From an uncultured Bacteroidales bacterium (GTDB lineage: Bacteria > Bacteroidota > Bacteroidia > Bacteroidales > Bacteroidaceae), in NCBI GenBank assembly GCA_902788315.1, contig CADAJS010000008.1, forward strand, positions 1 through 64,000: a DNA stretch of 64,000 nucleotides, read 5' to 3'. Every line of letters starts with the position of its first letter. The first letter of the stretch is position 1. The position numbers and the translations under genes are program-made. Of the stretch, positions 33,921 through 41,859 are shown in pieces. The notes below the pieces were generated by a model. It did not search any database. It was not told the origin of the DNA and saw only the letters and a program-made list of their open reading frames with translations.

Positions 33921-34940
33921 ATGAAACATCTGAAAAGAGTAATGCAGCGTGCAGGCCTGCTGACGTTGGCTGTGGCTGCGCTGGCTTCGTGCAAGAACGA
34001 CAAACTCACCGTCACGGGCAACCTGACGAACACGGGCGACACCCTGCTTGTCTTTAAGGCCGACGAGGCTCCCGATACCATTACCGTGAAGGAGGGTAAG
34101 TTCACCTATCAGACCAAGGTGGAGAAGGTGCAGACGCTTTACATCGTGCGTCCCGAGACGGCAGCCATCGTCCTGCTGGCCGTCCCCGGTGAGAAGGCAG
34201 AGGTGAGCGGTGACATGATGGGCGACTATACCATCACCGGATCCAAGTTCTTCAAGGACTTCGATGCCCAGCAGAAGATGCTGAAGGATGCCACTCAGGA
34301 CAATGTGGTGGAACTCATCATGAACCACGTCAAAGAGAACCCCAACAGCGAAGCGGCCCTCTCGCTCATCTCCATCGTGGGTTATGTGGCTCCCGACAGC
34401 CTGGATTCCTTCCTATCCCTGCTCTCCGATAAGGTGAAGAACGGACGCATGAAGCCGTACTTAGAAGAGCAGATTGCCTCCGTGAAGGCACAGGCCGAGA
34501 GCGAGTCGCAGGCACAGGCTTTGCAGGCAGAAGGCCGCGAGGTGCCCGACTTCACACTCAACGACCTCCAGGGCAATGCCCTCTCGCTCTCCTCGCTCAG
34601 GGGCAAGTATGTTATCCTGGACTTCTGGGGCTCGTGGTGCGGATGGTGCATCAAGGGCTTCCCCGAGATGAAGGAGTACTATAATAAATATAAGGGCAAG
34701 TTCGAGATACTGGGCATCGACTGCAGCGACTCGGATGAGGCCTGGCGCGGTGCTGTCAAGGAGCACGATCTCCCTTGGCTGCATGTTTACAATCCCGAGG
34801 ACAGCGACCTGCTTGCTCAGTACGGCATCCAGGGATTCCCCACGAAGATTATCCTCGACCCGGAGGGTAAGATCGTGAAGACAATCGTGGGCGAGGACCC
34901 CGCCTTCTATACCCTGCTCGACGAACTATTTGGCAAATAA
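33921..34940 (+). CDS. thioredoxin-like lipoprotein (DUF4369-TlpA type)
   Basis: The 339-residue lipoprotein (lipidated Cys after LAALAS, about residue 25) has an N-terminal DUF4369-like beta domain (about 28-120), a helical linker, and a C-terminal AhpC/TSA-TlpA thioredoxin fold with C240-GWC and the cis-Pro segment GFPTK. Such proteins act on disulphides or as peroxidase-like reductants at the cell envelope and are abundant in Bacteroidetes. It lies between the fucosidase and isomerase genes, 56 bp and 38 bp away. Confidence 0.88.
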   Translation: MKHLKRVMQRAGLLTLAVAALASCKNDKLTVTGNLTNTGDTLLVFKADEAPDTITVKEGKFTYQTKVEKVQTLYIVRPETAAIVLLAVPGEKAEVSGDMMGDYTITGSKFFKDFDAQQKMLKDATQDNVVELIMNHVKENPNSEAALSLISIVGYVAPDSLDSFLSLLSDKVKNGRMKPYLEEQIASVKAQAESESQAQALQAEGREVPDFTLNDLQGNALSLSSLRGKYVILDFWGSWCGWCIKGFPEMKEYYNKYKGKFEILGIDCSDSDEAWRGAVKEHDLPWLHVYNPEDSDLLAQYGIQGFPTKIILDPEGKIVKTIVGEDPAFYTLLDELFGK

Positions 34941-34978
34941 CCCATAAAAAACCATTAACTCATTAAACCCATAAAACT

Positions 34979-35872
34979 ATGTTAGACAGAAGAGATTTTC
35001 TCAAGAGCGCCGGCCTCCTTACGCTGGGCGCAACGATGATGCCCGAAGTGGCAATGGCAAAGAAATCTAAGAAGGCAAAGCCCGGCAAGAAGCAGATTGG
35101 CTTCCAGGCCTATTCGCTCGGTCCGGAGCTGGCTGGCGACAATACCGCAGCAGGATTGAAGCGCCTGCACGACATGGGCTACACCTATGTGGAACTGGCC
35201 GGATTCGAAGGCCACTCGGCCAGCGAGCTCCAGAAGATGGCTGCTGACGCCGGTATCAAGGTTGTCAGCACTCACCTGAACCCCAATACCAACGGCGAGA
35301 AATACTCGAGCTCGAACAAGCAGATGATCGTCGATTTCTGGAAGAAGCAGATTGACGAGCACGCTCCGTTCGGAATGCAGTATATCGTGCAGCCTGGTCT
35401 GCCGCGCATCGACACCATCGACGACGCCAAGCGGGTGGCCGATGTGTTCAACGCTGCAGGCGAGGTGGCCAAGAAGGCCGGCCTGAAGTGGGGCTATCAT
35501 AACCACAATCGCGAGTTCAACAAGGTGAAGGGTGAGGGTAGTCCCGACCGCTTTATCGAGGAAATCTTCATTACGGAGACCGACCCGTCGCTGGTGGCCA
35601 TCGAGCTGGATGTCTATTGGACCGTGATGGGACAGCAGGATCCCGTGGAGTGGATTAACAAGTACAAGGACCGCATCCAGCTGCTGCACATCAAGGACCG
35701 CCTCGTCCTGGGCCAGTCAGGAATGATGAACTTCGAGCAGATCTTCAAGAACTTCAATGCCAATGGGCATAATACGTTCTTCGTGGAGATTGAGGATACG
35801 CGTAGCGGCAAGCAGATGCAGCGCATGGAGGAGAGTGCCAACTATCTGCTGGCAGCCGACTTCGTGAAGTAA
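34979..35872 (+). CDS. Tat-exported sugar phosphate isomerase/epimerase-like TIM barrel
   Basis: The 297-residue protein has a Tat-type signal (DRRDFLKSAGLLTLGA) and an AP-endonuclease-2/xylose-isomerase-like barrel: IGFQAYSLGPELA, GYTYVELAGFEG, YHNHNREF and the metal ligands expected in E-V-D-H positions (for example IELDVYW, LHIKDR, VEIED). Family members isomerise or epimerise sugars and inositols, or cleave 3-keto-glycosides. Export and the fucosidase neighbour suggest processing of sugars in the periplasm. A very strong terminator follows. Confidence 0.85.
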   Translation: MLDRRDFLKSAGLLTLGATMMPEVAMAKKSKKAKPGKKQIGFQAYSLGPELAGDNTAAGLKRLHDMGYTYVELAGFEGHSASELQKMAADAGIKVVSTHLNPNTNGEKYSSSNKQMIVDFWKKQIDEHAPFGMQYIVQPGLPRIDTIDDAKRVADVFNAAGEVAKKAGLKWGYHNHNREFNKVKGEGSPDRFIEEIFITETDPSLVAIELDVYWTVMGQQDPVEWINKYKDRIQLLHIKDRLVLGQSGMMNFEQIFKNFNANGHNTFFVEIEDTRSGKQMQRMEESANYLLAADFVK

Positions 35873-35893
35873 CGTCTTCTGCAGATATGTCGG

Positions 35894-35942
35894 AAAGAGA
35901 ATGGGGTGGAGAGGCTCGCAGCCTTTCCACCCCATTCTCTTT
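35894..35942. terminator. long bidirectional terminator hairpin
   Basis: A 17-bp stem (35894-35910 with 35926-35942) continues through a G-T pair into a 5-bp inner stem (35912-35916 with 35920-35924) around a CGC loop. A-rich and T-rich flanks make it work in both directions, between convergent genes. Confidence 0.9.
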
Positions 35943-35966
35943 GTCTTGTCCGTATGGCTACTCGAG

Positions 35967-38861
35967 TCAATGCTTCAGCATCTTGCGCCCGTTCTGGATG
36001 TAAACCATCGCGTGGGGGGCAGTCGTGAGCTGCATTCCTGCGAGGTTCCACATCCGTGGCGACGGAGCGGGACGAAGGGGCACCGTGATGTTGGCTATGC
36101 CGTCGGGCAGCTCCTTCACCCATGCCAGGATGTCGCGCGACATGTTGCCCTGTACGCGAAGCCAACCGCCCATTACCGTTCCGGCAGTGAAGGGATTCTG
36201 GCTCGAAAAGTCGTTGTAGAAGAGTACGCGCCCGTCGGCTCGTGTCACTCGGACGTCATCGAAGCGTGCCGTCTCCTCTGAGCTGTATGTGTCGTCGTGT
36301 GCCTGTCGGAACCCGAACTTCCCATAGGTGAAGTCGCCGGAACGCTCGTCCACCAGAATATTGTTAATGTATGTCTTGACGTACTGCTCGTTTTCAATCT
36401 CAAGGCGGACGTCGAAGGCTCGGTTGCGCTGAATGCGAACATCGCCCAGCAGGTTCACCTCGTCAAGCACCGACGCGCCTCCGCCAGCCCAGCGGTGTGG
36501 GCGCAGTTTGGGAGTGGCGGGTTGTGAAACATTGAACTGCCACATGTAGTAGTTCCGCTCGTCGGATGCTGCGAAGCAGATGCTTCCCGAGAGTTTCTCG
36601 ATGAGGACGCGTGCCTCGATGGTGTAGGACATGCGTACTTCTTCCTGCTCGGGCTGTCCTCCGTTCTGCTCAATCAACGCATCGTCCACGAGGAACATCG
36701 ACTGGTTGGGGCGCAGGCTGAGTGTGAGTTGCTGTCGGCCGTCGGCTGTCGTGGTCAGGTTGGCCGCTTGGCATTCGCCCGTGTGGGGGTTCATCAGGCT
36801 GGCAGCCTCCATCGGTGTGCCTATGAGTATGGTGTTCTCGGCACTCGAGGCATCGATGTTGCCGAAGTAATAGACACTGTGTCCCTCGATTATCTTATGG
36901 ATATAGTTGAAGGGGTGCTTGCCGCCCTGGAAGGCTATGTCGGGTGTCTTCCCACCCTGTGACAGGGCCTCGCGCAGTGTCTCGGCAGTGGGTTTCTCTA
37001 CGAAGATTACTCGTCCTGCTCCCTCGGCCCCCTCCTGCATGCGAGCCATGATAGCCTGTACCTCGTCGTTCCCCTCGGGGTCGGCCGATTCTGAGGGCTT
37101 CTGGGTGGTGAAGATAATATCTGCCCCGGCGGCCCATGCCTGTTCGATTTTCTTCATGTTGGTCGTCGAGATGGTCTTCACGCCAGGGAGAATCAGGGTG
37201 GAGAAGCGTTCGCTGTTCACCTCGTTTTCCATCAGCAGCCGTCCCTCTGCCACGCGGCATCGGTCGTCGATCACTTCGGGATGCAGGTAGGTGAAGTCCA
37301 CTCCCAGTTCGTCTGTCAGCAGGCGCGACACTTCGGGATAGTCCGTTCCCGGCACGTCCACGCCGCCCTCGTAGTAGCCCTTTGCTCCGTCCAGATGGTG
37401 TCCTGCATATTGCGTCTGGATGGGGTAGAGCATGGCTACGTCGGCCACATGCTGTCCCGGGCGAGCCAGCAGATAGTTCAGGCGGGAGAGGAAGCGGTTG
37501 AAGCGTGGCAGGTTCTTGTTGTAAAGCGTGTTGCGCCACGAGAGCTCGGGCAGGAAGGTGACGTTTGCGTCGTTGTACCACACGGCGTGCGGTATCAGAT
37601 GGTTGATGCCTTTGGTGTATTGCTCGATGGCCACCTGGTACAGGGTCTCCATCGGTATGTTGCCCATTGCCCCGTAGGTCTCGGACATGACGTATGCCTT
37701 GTCCCAGTTGTTGGCCGACGAGGATACCACCTTGTAGAAGTTCTCTGTGGGCCGTCCGCCGCCTATCTTGTCGATGCCTGGCATGCTCAGGTACTTGCCC
37801 ACCTTCATTAGGTCGCCTGCCACACTGGTCGGGTTCGGGATTTCCTCTTGGTCCTGATGGCCTGTGGCCAAGATGTTGTGCTCGTCTGCCCACGTGCTGA
37901 TGGTGCCCATGAAACCGCGTGCATACAGTTCAGACCGCATGGCGAAGAGCATGTTGCGAGCGGCTGCGGTGGTGGGGCCAATGTCGTACCAGAGGGCGGG
38001 GTAGAGCGTCTCGGGCGAGAAACCATACTGTGCCTCGAACTTTGCGTTGAAGTCGCCTGTCCACATGCGGCCTTGTGCACGATACATCGTGGGCTCGTCG
38101 AAGAAGGTCGATATCACGGTCTGCCCGAAGGCATCGGGGAAATGCTTGTAGTATGCCCCGTGCGTGTCCTGAATGAAGAGGCTGACGGCCTCGGAGGAGA
38201 GGTAGTCCACGTTAGGGTCTCCGTCCGTCACACACTGGAAGAGCATCACCTGCCAGCGGCCTTCGGGAGCCGTCCATGTGAGTTGGTTCGCCTCGTTGAG
38301 ATGCTCGCGCAGGTTGATTATTTCATTCGTCGTCCTGTTCCACGCCACCAGGCTCATTACCTGTCCCTTCACCGTGAGTTTGCGTGATATGGCGGTCTCT
38401 CCCGTGACGGTGAACTCCGACTTGTCCAGTCGTTTAACCGTAGCCTCGGGGTGATTGTTCTTGAACGTCGTTACGCCGGAGCCGTTGATGGCGCCCATGC
38501 TCCCGCTGGGGAAGCCATACTCATCGTACACCGACATGAAGGCTCCCAGCGAACGGGCCTTCTCGATGGCACGGCCATAGAGCGTAAAGTATTCGGGTGA
38601 CAGGTAGCCGGGGCGGAAGCCTTCGCCGAAGGGCAGGATGGCACATCCGCCGTAGTAGTCTGTAGCGACCATGTGTTCCAGCTGCGTCTCCAGCTGGTTC
38701 CCTTCAACCGTCGTGTTGTTCCAGAACCACAGGGGGATGGGGCGCCACTTCATGCCGGGCAGGCTGAAGTCCATCGTCGTATAAGTGGCTTCTGCACGGC
38801 TGCAGAGTGGCAAGTGCAGCATTGTGGCCATCATGATGCCGATAAACATTCCTTTTTTCAT
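35967..38861 (-). CDS. secreted GH106-type alpha-L-rhamnosidase
   Basis: The 964-residue protein has a signal peptide (to about residue 23) and matches the Glyco_hydro_106 architecture: an N-terminal barrel with PLWFWNN, GGCAILPFGEGFRPGYLS and FFDEPTMY, then a Rossmann-like middle and beta-sandwich parts. A laminin-G-like sandwich (about 730-880, YTIEARV...YYMWQFNV) is inserted near the end, and the C-terminus has a degenerate sorting-type tail (MWNLAGMQL...VYIQNGRKMLK). It releases L-rhamnose from pectin-type glycans. An AraC regulator is divergent. Confidence 0.85.
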   Translation of the reverse strand: MKKGMFIGIMMATMLHLPLCSRAEATYTTMDFSLPGMKWRPIPLWFWNNTTVEGNQLETQLEHMVATDYYGGCAILPFGEGFRPGYLSPEYFTLYGRAIEKARSLGAFMSVYDEYGFPSGSMGAINGSGVTTFKNNHPEATVKRLDKSEFTVTGETAISRKLTVKGQVMSLVAWNRTTNEIINLREHLNEANQLTWTAPEGRWQVMLFQCVTDGDPNVDYLSSEAVSLFIQDTHGAYYKHFPDAFGQTVISTFFDEPTMYRAQGRMWTGDFNAKFEAQYGFSPETLYPALWYDIGPTTAAARNMLFAMRSELYARGFMGTISTWADEHNILATGHQDQEEIPNPTSVAGDLMKVGKYLSMPGIDKIGGGRPTENFYKVVSSSANNWDKAYVMSETYGAMGNIPMETLYQVAIEQYTKGINHLIPHAVWYNDANVTFLPELSWRNTLYNKNLPRFNRFLSRLNYLLARPGQHVADVAMLYPIQTQYAGHHLDGAKGYYEGGVDVPGTDYPEVSRLLTDELGVDFTYLHPEVIDDRCRVAEGRLLMENEVNSERFSTLILPGVKTISTTNMKKIEQAWAAGADIIFTTQKPSESADPEGNDEVQAIMARMQEGAEGAGRVIFVEKPTAETLREALSQGGKTPDIAFQGGKHPFNYIHKIIEGHSVYYFGNIDASSAENTILIGTPMEAASLMNPHTGECQAANLTTTADGRQQLTLSLRPNQSMFLVDDALIEQNGGQPEQEEVRMSYTIEARVLIEKLSGSICFAASDERNYYMWQFNVSQPATPKLRPHRWAGGGASVLDEVNLLGDVRIQRNRAFDVRLEIENEQYVKTYINNILVDERSGDFTYGKFGFRQAHDDTYSSEETARFDDVRVTRADGRVLFYNDFSSQNPFTAGTVMGGWLRVQGNMSRDILAWVKELPDGIANITVPLRPAPSPRMWNLAGMQLTTAPHAMVYIQNGRKMLKH

Positions 38862-38944
38862 CGTCGTGTTCTTTTTTGTGAATACATTGTCATTTCAGGC
38901 ATTTATGCCTCGTTCTCAGTGGCAAAGTTCGATGTTTCGCCCGA

Positions 38945-38969
38945 TATGTCGCCTACAATAAGTGACATA
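38945..38969. promoter_or_regulatory. inverted repeat between GH106 and araC-type genes
   Basis: TATGTC (38945-38950) and GACATA (38964-38969) form a dyad with a 13-bp centre in the 205-bp divergent intergenic region. It is a candidate operator for the adjacent AraC regulator. A second dyad GGCATTTATGCC lies just upstream (about 38898-38909). Confidence 0.4.
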
Positions 38970-39040
38970 ATAATGTAGTTTTTTGGCATGCAGGGCAAAA
39001 TATACAATAAGAAATGTTTCCGTATTCCAATAAATAATAT

Positions 39041-39048
39041 TACATTTG
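39041..39048 (+). promoter_or_regulatory. araC-type regulator -7 box
   Basis: TACATTTG matches TAnnTTTG, with TTTC 20 bp upstream (39017-39020); the ATG follows at 39067. Confidence 0.6.
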
Positions 39049-39066
39049 CGGAGAAAAACTGCAGAG

Positions 39067-39942
39067 ATGGCAAACATCAAGTACTTGATACCGCAGGAAG
39101 TGGACGAACGCTGGGGACTCGTCACTACGACCGTGGGCATGCAGGAGGGCGAAGCGGGGACTCCTTACCCCTATGGCGAGCATCCGCAGAACTACTACTT
39201 TACCTATGAACATGGGCGCGTGCTGAACGAGTACATGCTGGTCTATATCACCAAGGGCAGCGGCTGGCTCGAGACGCGCCACTGCAAGCGGACCGAGATT
39301 CATGGGGGCGATGTGTTCCTGCTCTTCCCGGGCGAGTGGCACAATTATTCGGCGAATATCGAGACGGGCTGGACCGAGGCATGGATGGGCTTTACAGGCC
39401 AGCTTGTCGATTACCTCGCCGGTCAGCAGTTCTTCCCGCGCGAGTCGCCCGTGATTCATGTGGGTGTCAACGAGCAGCTGATGGATGCATTCGACCAAGC
39501 GTGCAAGGTGGCCATAAGCCAGCCTCCAGCCTATCAGCAGCAACTCTCCGGTTATGTATTCTTCCTTCTGAGCAGTATCTATTCCATAAGCAAGCAGCCC
39601 TCCGGACTGAACGACACTACGCTGTGCCAAATCATTCAGGCTAAGCAGTTCATGAACGAGCATGCCAGTGAAGTGCTCCGAATGGAGGACGTGGCCGCTC
39701 ATGTGGGAATGGGCTACTCCAAGTTCCGCAAGGAGTTCAAGGACTACACGGGCTTCACGCCCGGCGATTATTTCCTCCGTCTGAAGCTGGCCTTGTGCAA
39801 GGAACTGTTGCTCGGGCAAAAATTGTCGTGCAAGGAAGTTGCCTTCCGGATGGGCTTCGACTCCGTCACCTATTTCCATCAGTTCTTCCGTCGCTTCTGC
39901 GGCATTACGCCCCGACAGTTTCAGCAGCAGATGAATCCGTAA
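39067..39942 (+). CDS. AraC-family transcriptional regulator
   Basis: The 291-residue protein starts at ATG 39067. A cupin-type N-terminal sensor (about 20-150; YITKGSGWLETRHCKRTEIHGGDVFLLFPGEWHNY) is followed by two helix-turn-helix motifs (about 195-290; MEDVAAHVGMGYSKFRKEFKDYTG and CKEVAFRMGFDSVTYFHQFFRRFCGITPRQF). The sensor resembles RhaS/RhaR-like sugar sensors. It is divergent from the GH106 rhamnosidase gene and precedes a secreted putative glycosidase, so it probably senses a sugar released from the same glycan. Confidence 0.92.
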   Translation: MANIKYLIPQEVDERWGLVTTTVGMQEGEAGTPYPYGEHPQNYYFTYEHGRVLNEYMLVYITKGSGWLETRHCKRTEIHGGDVFLLFPGEWHNYSANIETGWTEAWMGFTGQLVDYLAGQQFFPRESPVIHVGVNEQLMDAFDQACKVAISQPPAYQQQLSGYVFFLLSSIYSISKQPSGLNDTTLCQIIQAKQFMNEHASEVLRMEDVAAHVGMGYSKFRKEFKDYTGFTPGDYFLRLKLALCKELLLGQKLSCKEVAFRMGFDSVTYFHQFFRRFCGITPRQFQQQMNP

Positions 39943-39989
39943 ATCCCCCTTTCCATCTTCGAGAATCGAAAGACAACAAATAACACATT

Positions 39990-41414
39990 ATGAAGAAGAG
40001 AAACATTCTGAGGCGCGTGGCAGCCATCGTGCTGCTCTTGTGTGTGAAAGCCTCCCCGTGTGCCGCTTTCACGTATTCCAATCCGACAGGCGACGAGTTC
40101 CCCATCCTGGCATGGTTCAGCATCCTGCCCGATGAGGAGCAGACCCCCGAGCGATATCGCGAGCTGGCCGAGGCCGGTTTCAACATCACCTTCCCCCACT
40201 TCTCGACGCTCTCCCAGGTGCGCCGTGCGCTCACGGCCATGGAAGGTACGGGCGTGTACCTCCTGGCCACGTGTGGCGAGATTAAATCGGACCCGCAGAC
40301 CGCCATCGGCTACCTGCGCCGCCAGCCGCTGGTGTGCGGCTATTTCATCGGTGACGAACCCAACGTGGCCGGCATGGAGGCCTACGGGCAGACGTGTGCC
40401 GCCATACGGAAGTACGACGACACGAAGCTTGTATATGGCAATCTGCTCCCGAACTATGCCAATATGGCCGACGTCGGCGCCGAGGACTATCGCGACTATG
40501 TGCAGAAGTACATCGAGATTGTCAATCCCGGCCTGCTCTCCTTTGATAATTATCCCGTCAGGACATCGGGCAACACGGTAAAGCTGCGCAGTGGCTTCTA
40601 CGAGAATCTGCAGATTGTCCATGAGGAGGCCGAACGCATGGGGTGGCCCTTCTGGGGTTTTGCACTGGCCACGGCCCACGGCTCGTATCCCGTGCCTACG
40701 CTGGCCCACCTGCGCCTGCAAATATATAGCAACCTGGCCTTTGGTGCTCAGGGCATCCAGTACTTCACCTACTGGACACCGCTCGGTACACAGTGGGACT
40801 TCCACAATGCGCCTATCGACGAGAACGGGCAGCGCACCGATGTCTATTACCTCATACAGCAGGTGAACGGCGTGGTGCAGAATCTCTCATGGGTGTTCCT
40901 CGGTGCCAAGGTGAAGCAAGTGGGTTTCACCGCCAATGTGCCCACGGGGTGTGCCACCCTTCGCCGCCTCCCCGACGAACTGCGCCGCCTGCGTTGCGAA
41001 CAGGGACTGCTGGTATCCGAACTCGAGAATGGCGACAAACGTTATCTCGTGCTGGTGAACCACTCTGTGACGGAGGCAAAGAATGTGACCCTCACCGCCC
41101 GTGCCGACCGCATGAAGCGTATCCTGGAGACGGGCGAGAAGGAAGATGTCTTGATAGAGAGCTATAAGCTCGAGCCAGGCAATATGGCAGTGTACGAGCT
41201 GCTGGACGAGGGTGCTGCGGTAGTGGCTCCTGCTGTCGGCGCCCTCCCGCAGGTCTTTGCGGCGCGTGGATGCATCCGTGTCGTGGGCGGCAAGGCTGAG
41301 GTCTATACGCTGGATGGGCGGCTGATGGGCCATACGGTCGATGTCCTGCACGTCCCCTCGGGCTTCTATGTGGTGAAAACACGTGCTGGCAGCCGCAAAC
41401 TCTACGTTCGCTGA
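39990..41414 (+). CDS. secreted putative glycoside hydrolase with sorting-type tail
   Basis: The 474-residue protein has a signal peptide and a TIM-barrel-like body (about 35-320): FPILAWFSILP, AGFNITFPHFS, VCGYFIGDEPN (acid/base-like Glu/Asp), GLLSFDNYPV and GIQYFTYW. The pattern recalls GH42/GH5-type enzymes, but I cannot place a family. A beta-sandwich follows and the last 45 residues (VYTLDGRLM...VPSGFYVVKTRAG) form a type A secretion tail. It lies 47 bp after the araC-type gene, probably as its target. Confidence 0.65.
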   Translation: MKKRNILRRVAAIVLLLCVKASPCAAFTYSNPTGDEFPILAWFSILPDEEQTPERYRELAEAGFNITFPHFSTLSQVRRALTAMEGTGVYLLATCGEIKSDPQTAIGYLRRQPLVCGYFIGDEPNVAGMEAYGQTCAAIRKYDDTKLVYGNLLPNYANMADVGAEDYRDYVQKYIEIVNPGLLSFDNYPVRTSGNTVKLRSGFYENLQIVHEEAERMGWPFWGFALATAHGSYPVPTLAHLRLQIYSNLAFGAQGIQYFTYWTPLGTQWDFHNAPIDENGQRTDVYYLIQQVNGVVQNLSWVFLGAKVKQVGFTANVPTGCATLRRLPDELRRLRCEQGLLVSELENGDKRYLVLVNHSVTEAKNVTLTARADRMKRILETGEKEDVLIESYKLEPGNMAVYELLDEGAAVVAPAVGALPQVFAARGCIRVVGGKAEVYTLDGRLMGHTVDVLHVPSGFYVVKTRAGSRKLYVR

Positions 41415-41420
41415 CGTCGC

Positions 41421-41502
41421 GGGGCGTACGCTCCGTCCTGTTTTCCCACGTGTGAGAAAGCTGGACGGAGCACGCTGCATCGCCTTTTCCCGCGCGTGAG
41501 AA
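41421..41502. repeat. 22-bp-period dyad array D (alternating unit types)
   Basis: Dyads are centred at about 41427.5 (GGGGCGT/ACGCTCC, 41421-41434), 41449.5 (CCCACGTGTGAG region), 41472.5 (GGAGC-AC-GCTGC, 41467-41478) and 41493.5 (CCCGCGCGTGAG region). Units 1 and 3 share the GGAGC type of array A; units 2 and 4 share a TTTTCCC...GAGAAA type, so two types alternate. It opens the 445-bp gap 41415-41859, which also holds the gpmI promoter region and no gene. Confidence 0.75.
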
Positions 41503-41654
41503 AATTCCCCGTGGTGCTCTGCCTTCGTCTCCTTCGTCCGGCTCTCGCTTATTCTTCGTACGAAAAGGCTAAGCGACAGAGCCGTGCGAAATAAAATCCT
41601 CACGTTCGGCAAAAAGAATACATTCTCTTTGCACTCACTTAATCGGAATTTTCG

Positions 41655-41662
41655 TACCTTTG
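41655..41662 (+). promoter_or_regulatory. additional -7 box upstream of gpmI
   Basis: TACCTTTG preceded by TTTTCG, like a diverged second copy of the cassette promoter 88 bp downstream. Confidence 0.5.
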
Positions 41663-41686
41663 ACTTCGTCGAAGATACTTGCACTC

Positions 41687-41750
41687 GGCAATGCAAAAAT
41701 GAAAAACTTCGTCTTTCTTTTTGCATTGCCCTCGTTTATTCGTACCTTTG
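41687..41750 (+). promoter_or_regulatory. gpmI promoter cassette with 13-bp inverted repeat
   Basis: GGCAATGCAAAAA (41687-41699) is perfectly inverted at 41718-41730; the right arm contains the -33 TTTG (41720-41723). After exactly 19 bp comes TACCTTTG (41743-41750). The leader to gpmI is about 105 nt. The spacer end CTCGTTTATTCG is shared with promoters at 30211, 44677 and 53787. Confidence 0.8.
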
Positions 41751-41859
41751 CAGGCGCAAAGCAGAGTGCATGGCCCTCTCGCCTCCCCTCTGGGGGTGTG
41801 GAAGGTCGCGCGCGTGCGTATATAATTAAGGTAAAGTACAATTAAAAACAGATAAAGAA

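Noticed and set aside
30448..41414. A classical polysaccharide utilisation locus
   Set aside because: Several glycosidases and an AraC regulator are present, but no SusC/SusD pair or hybrid two-component sensor.
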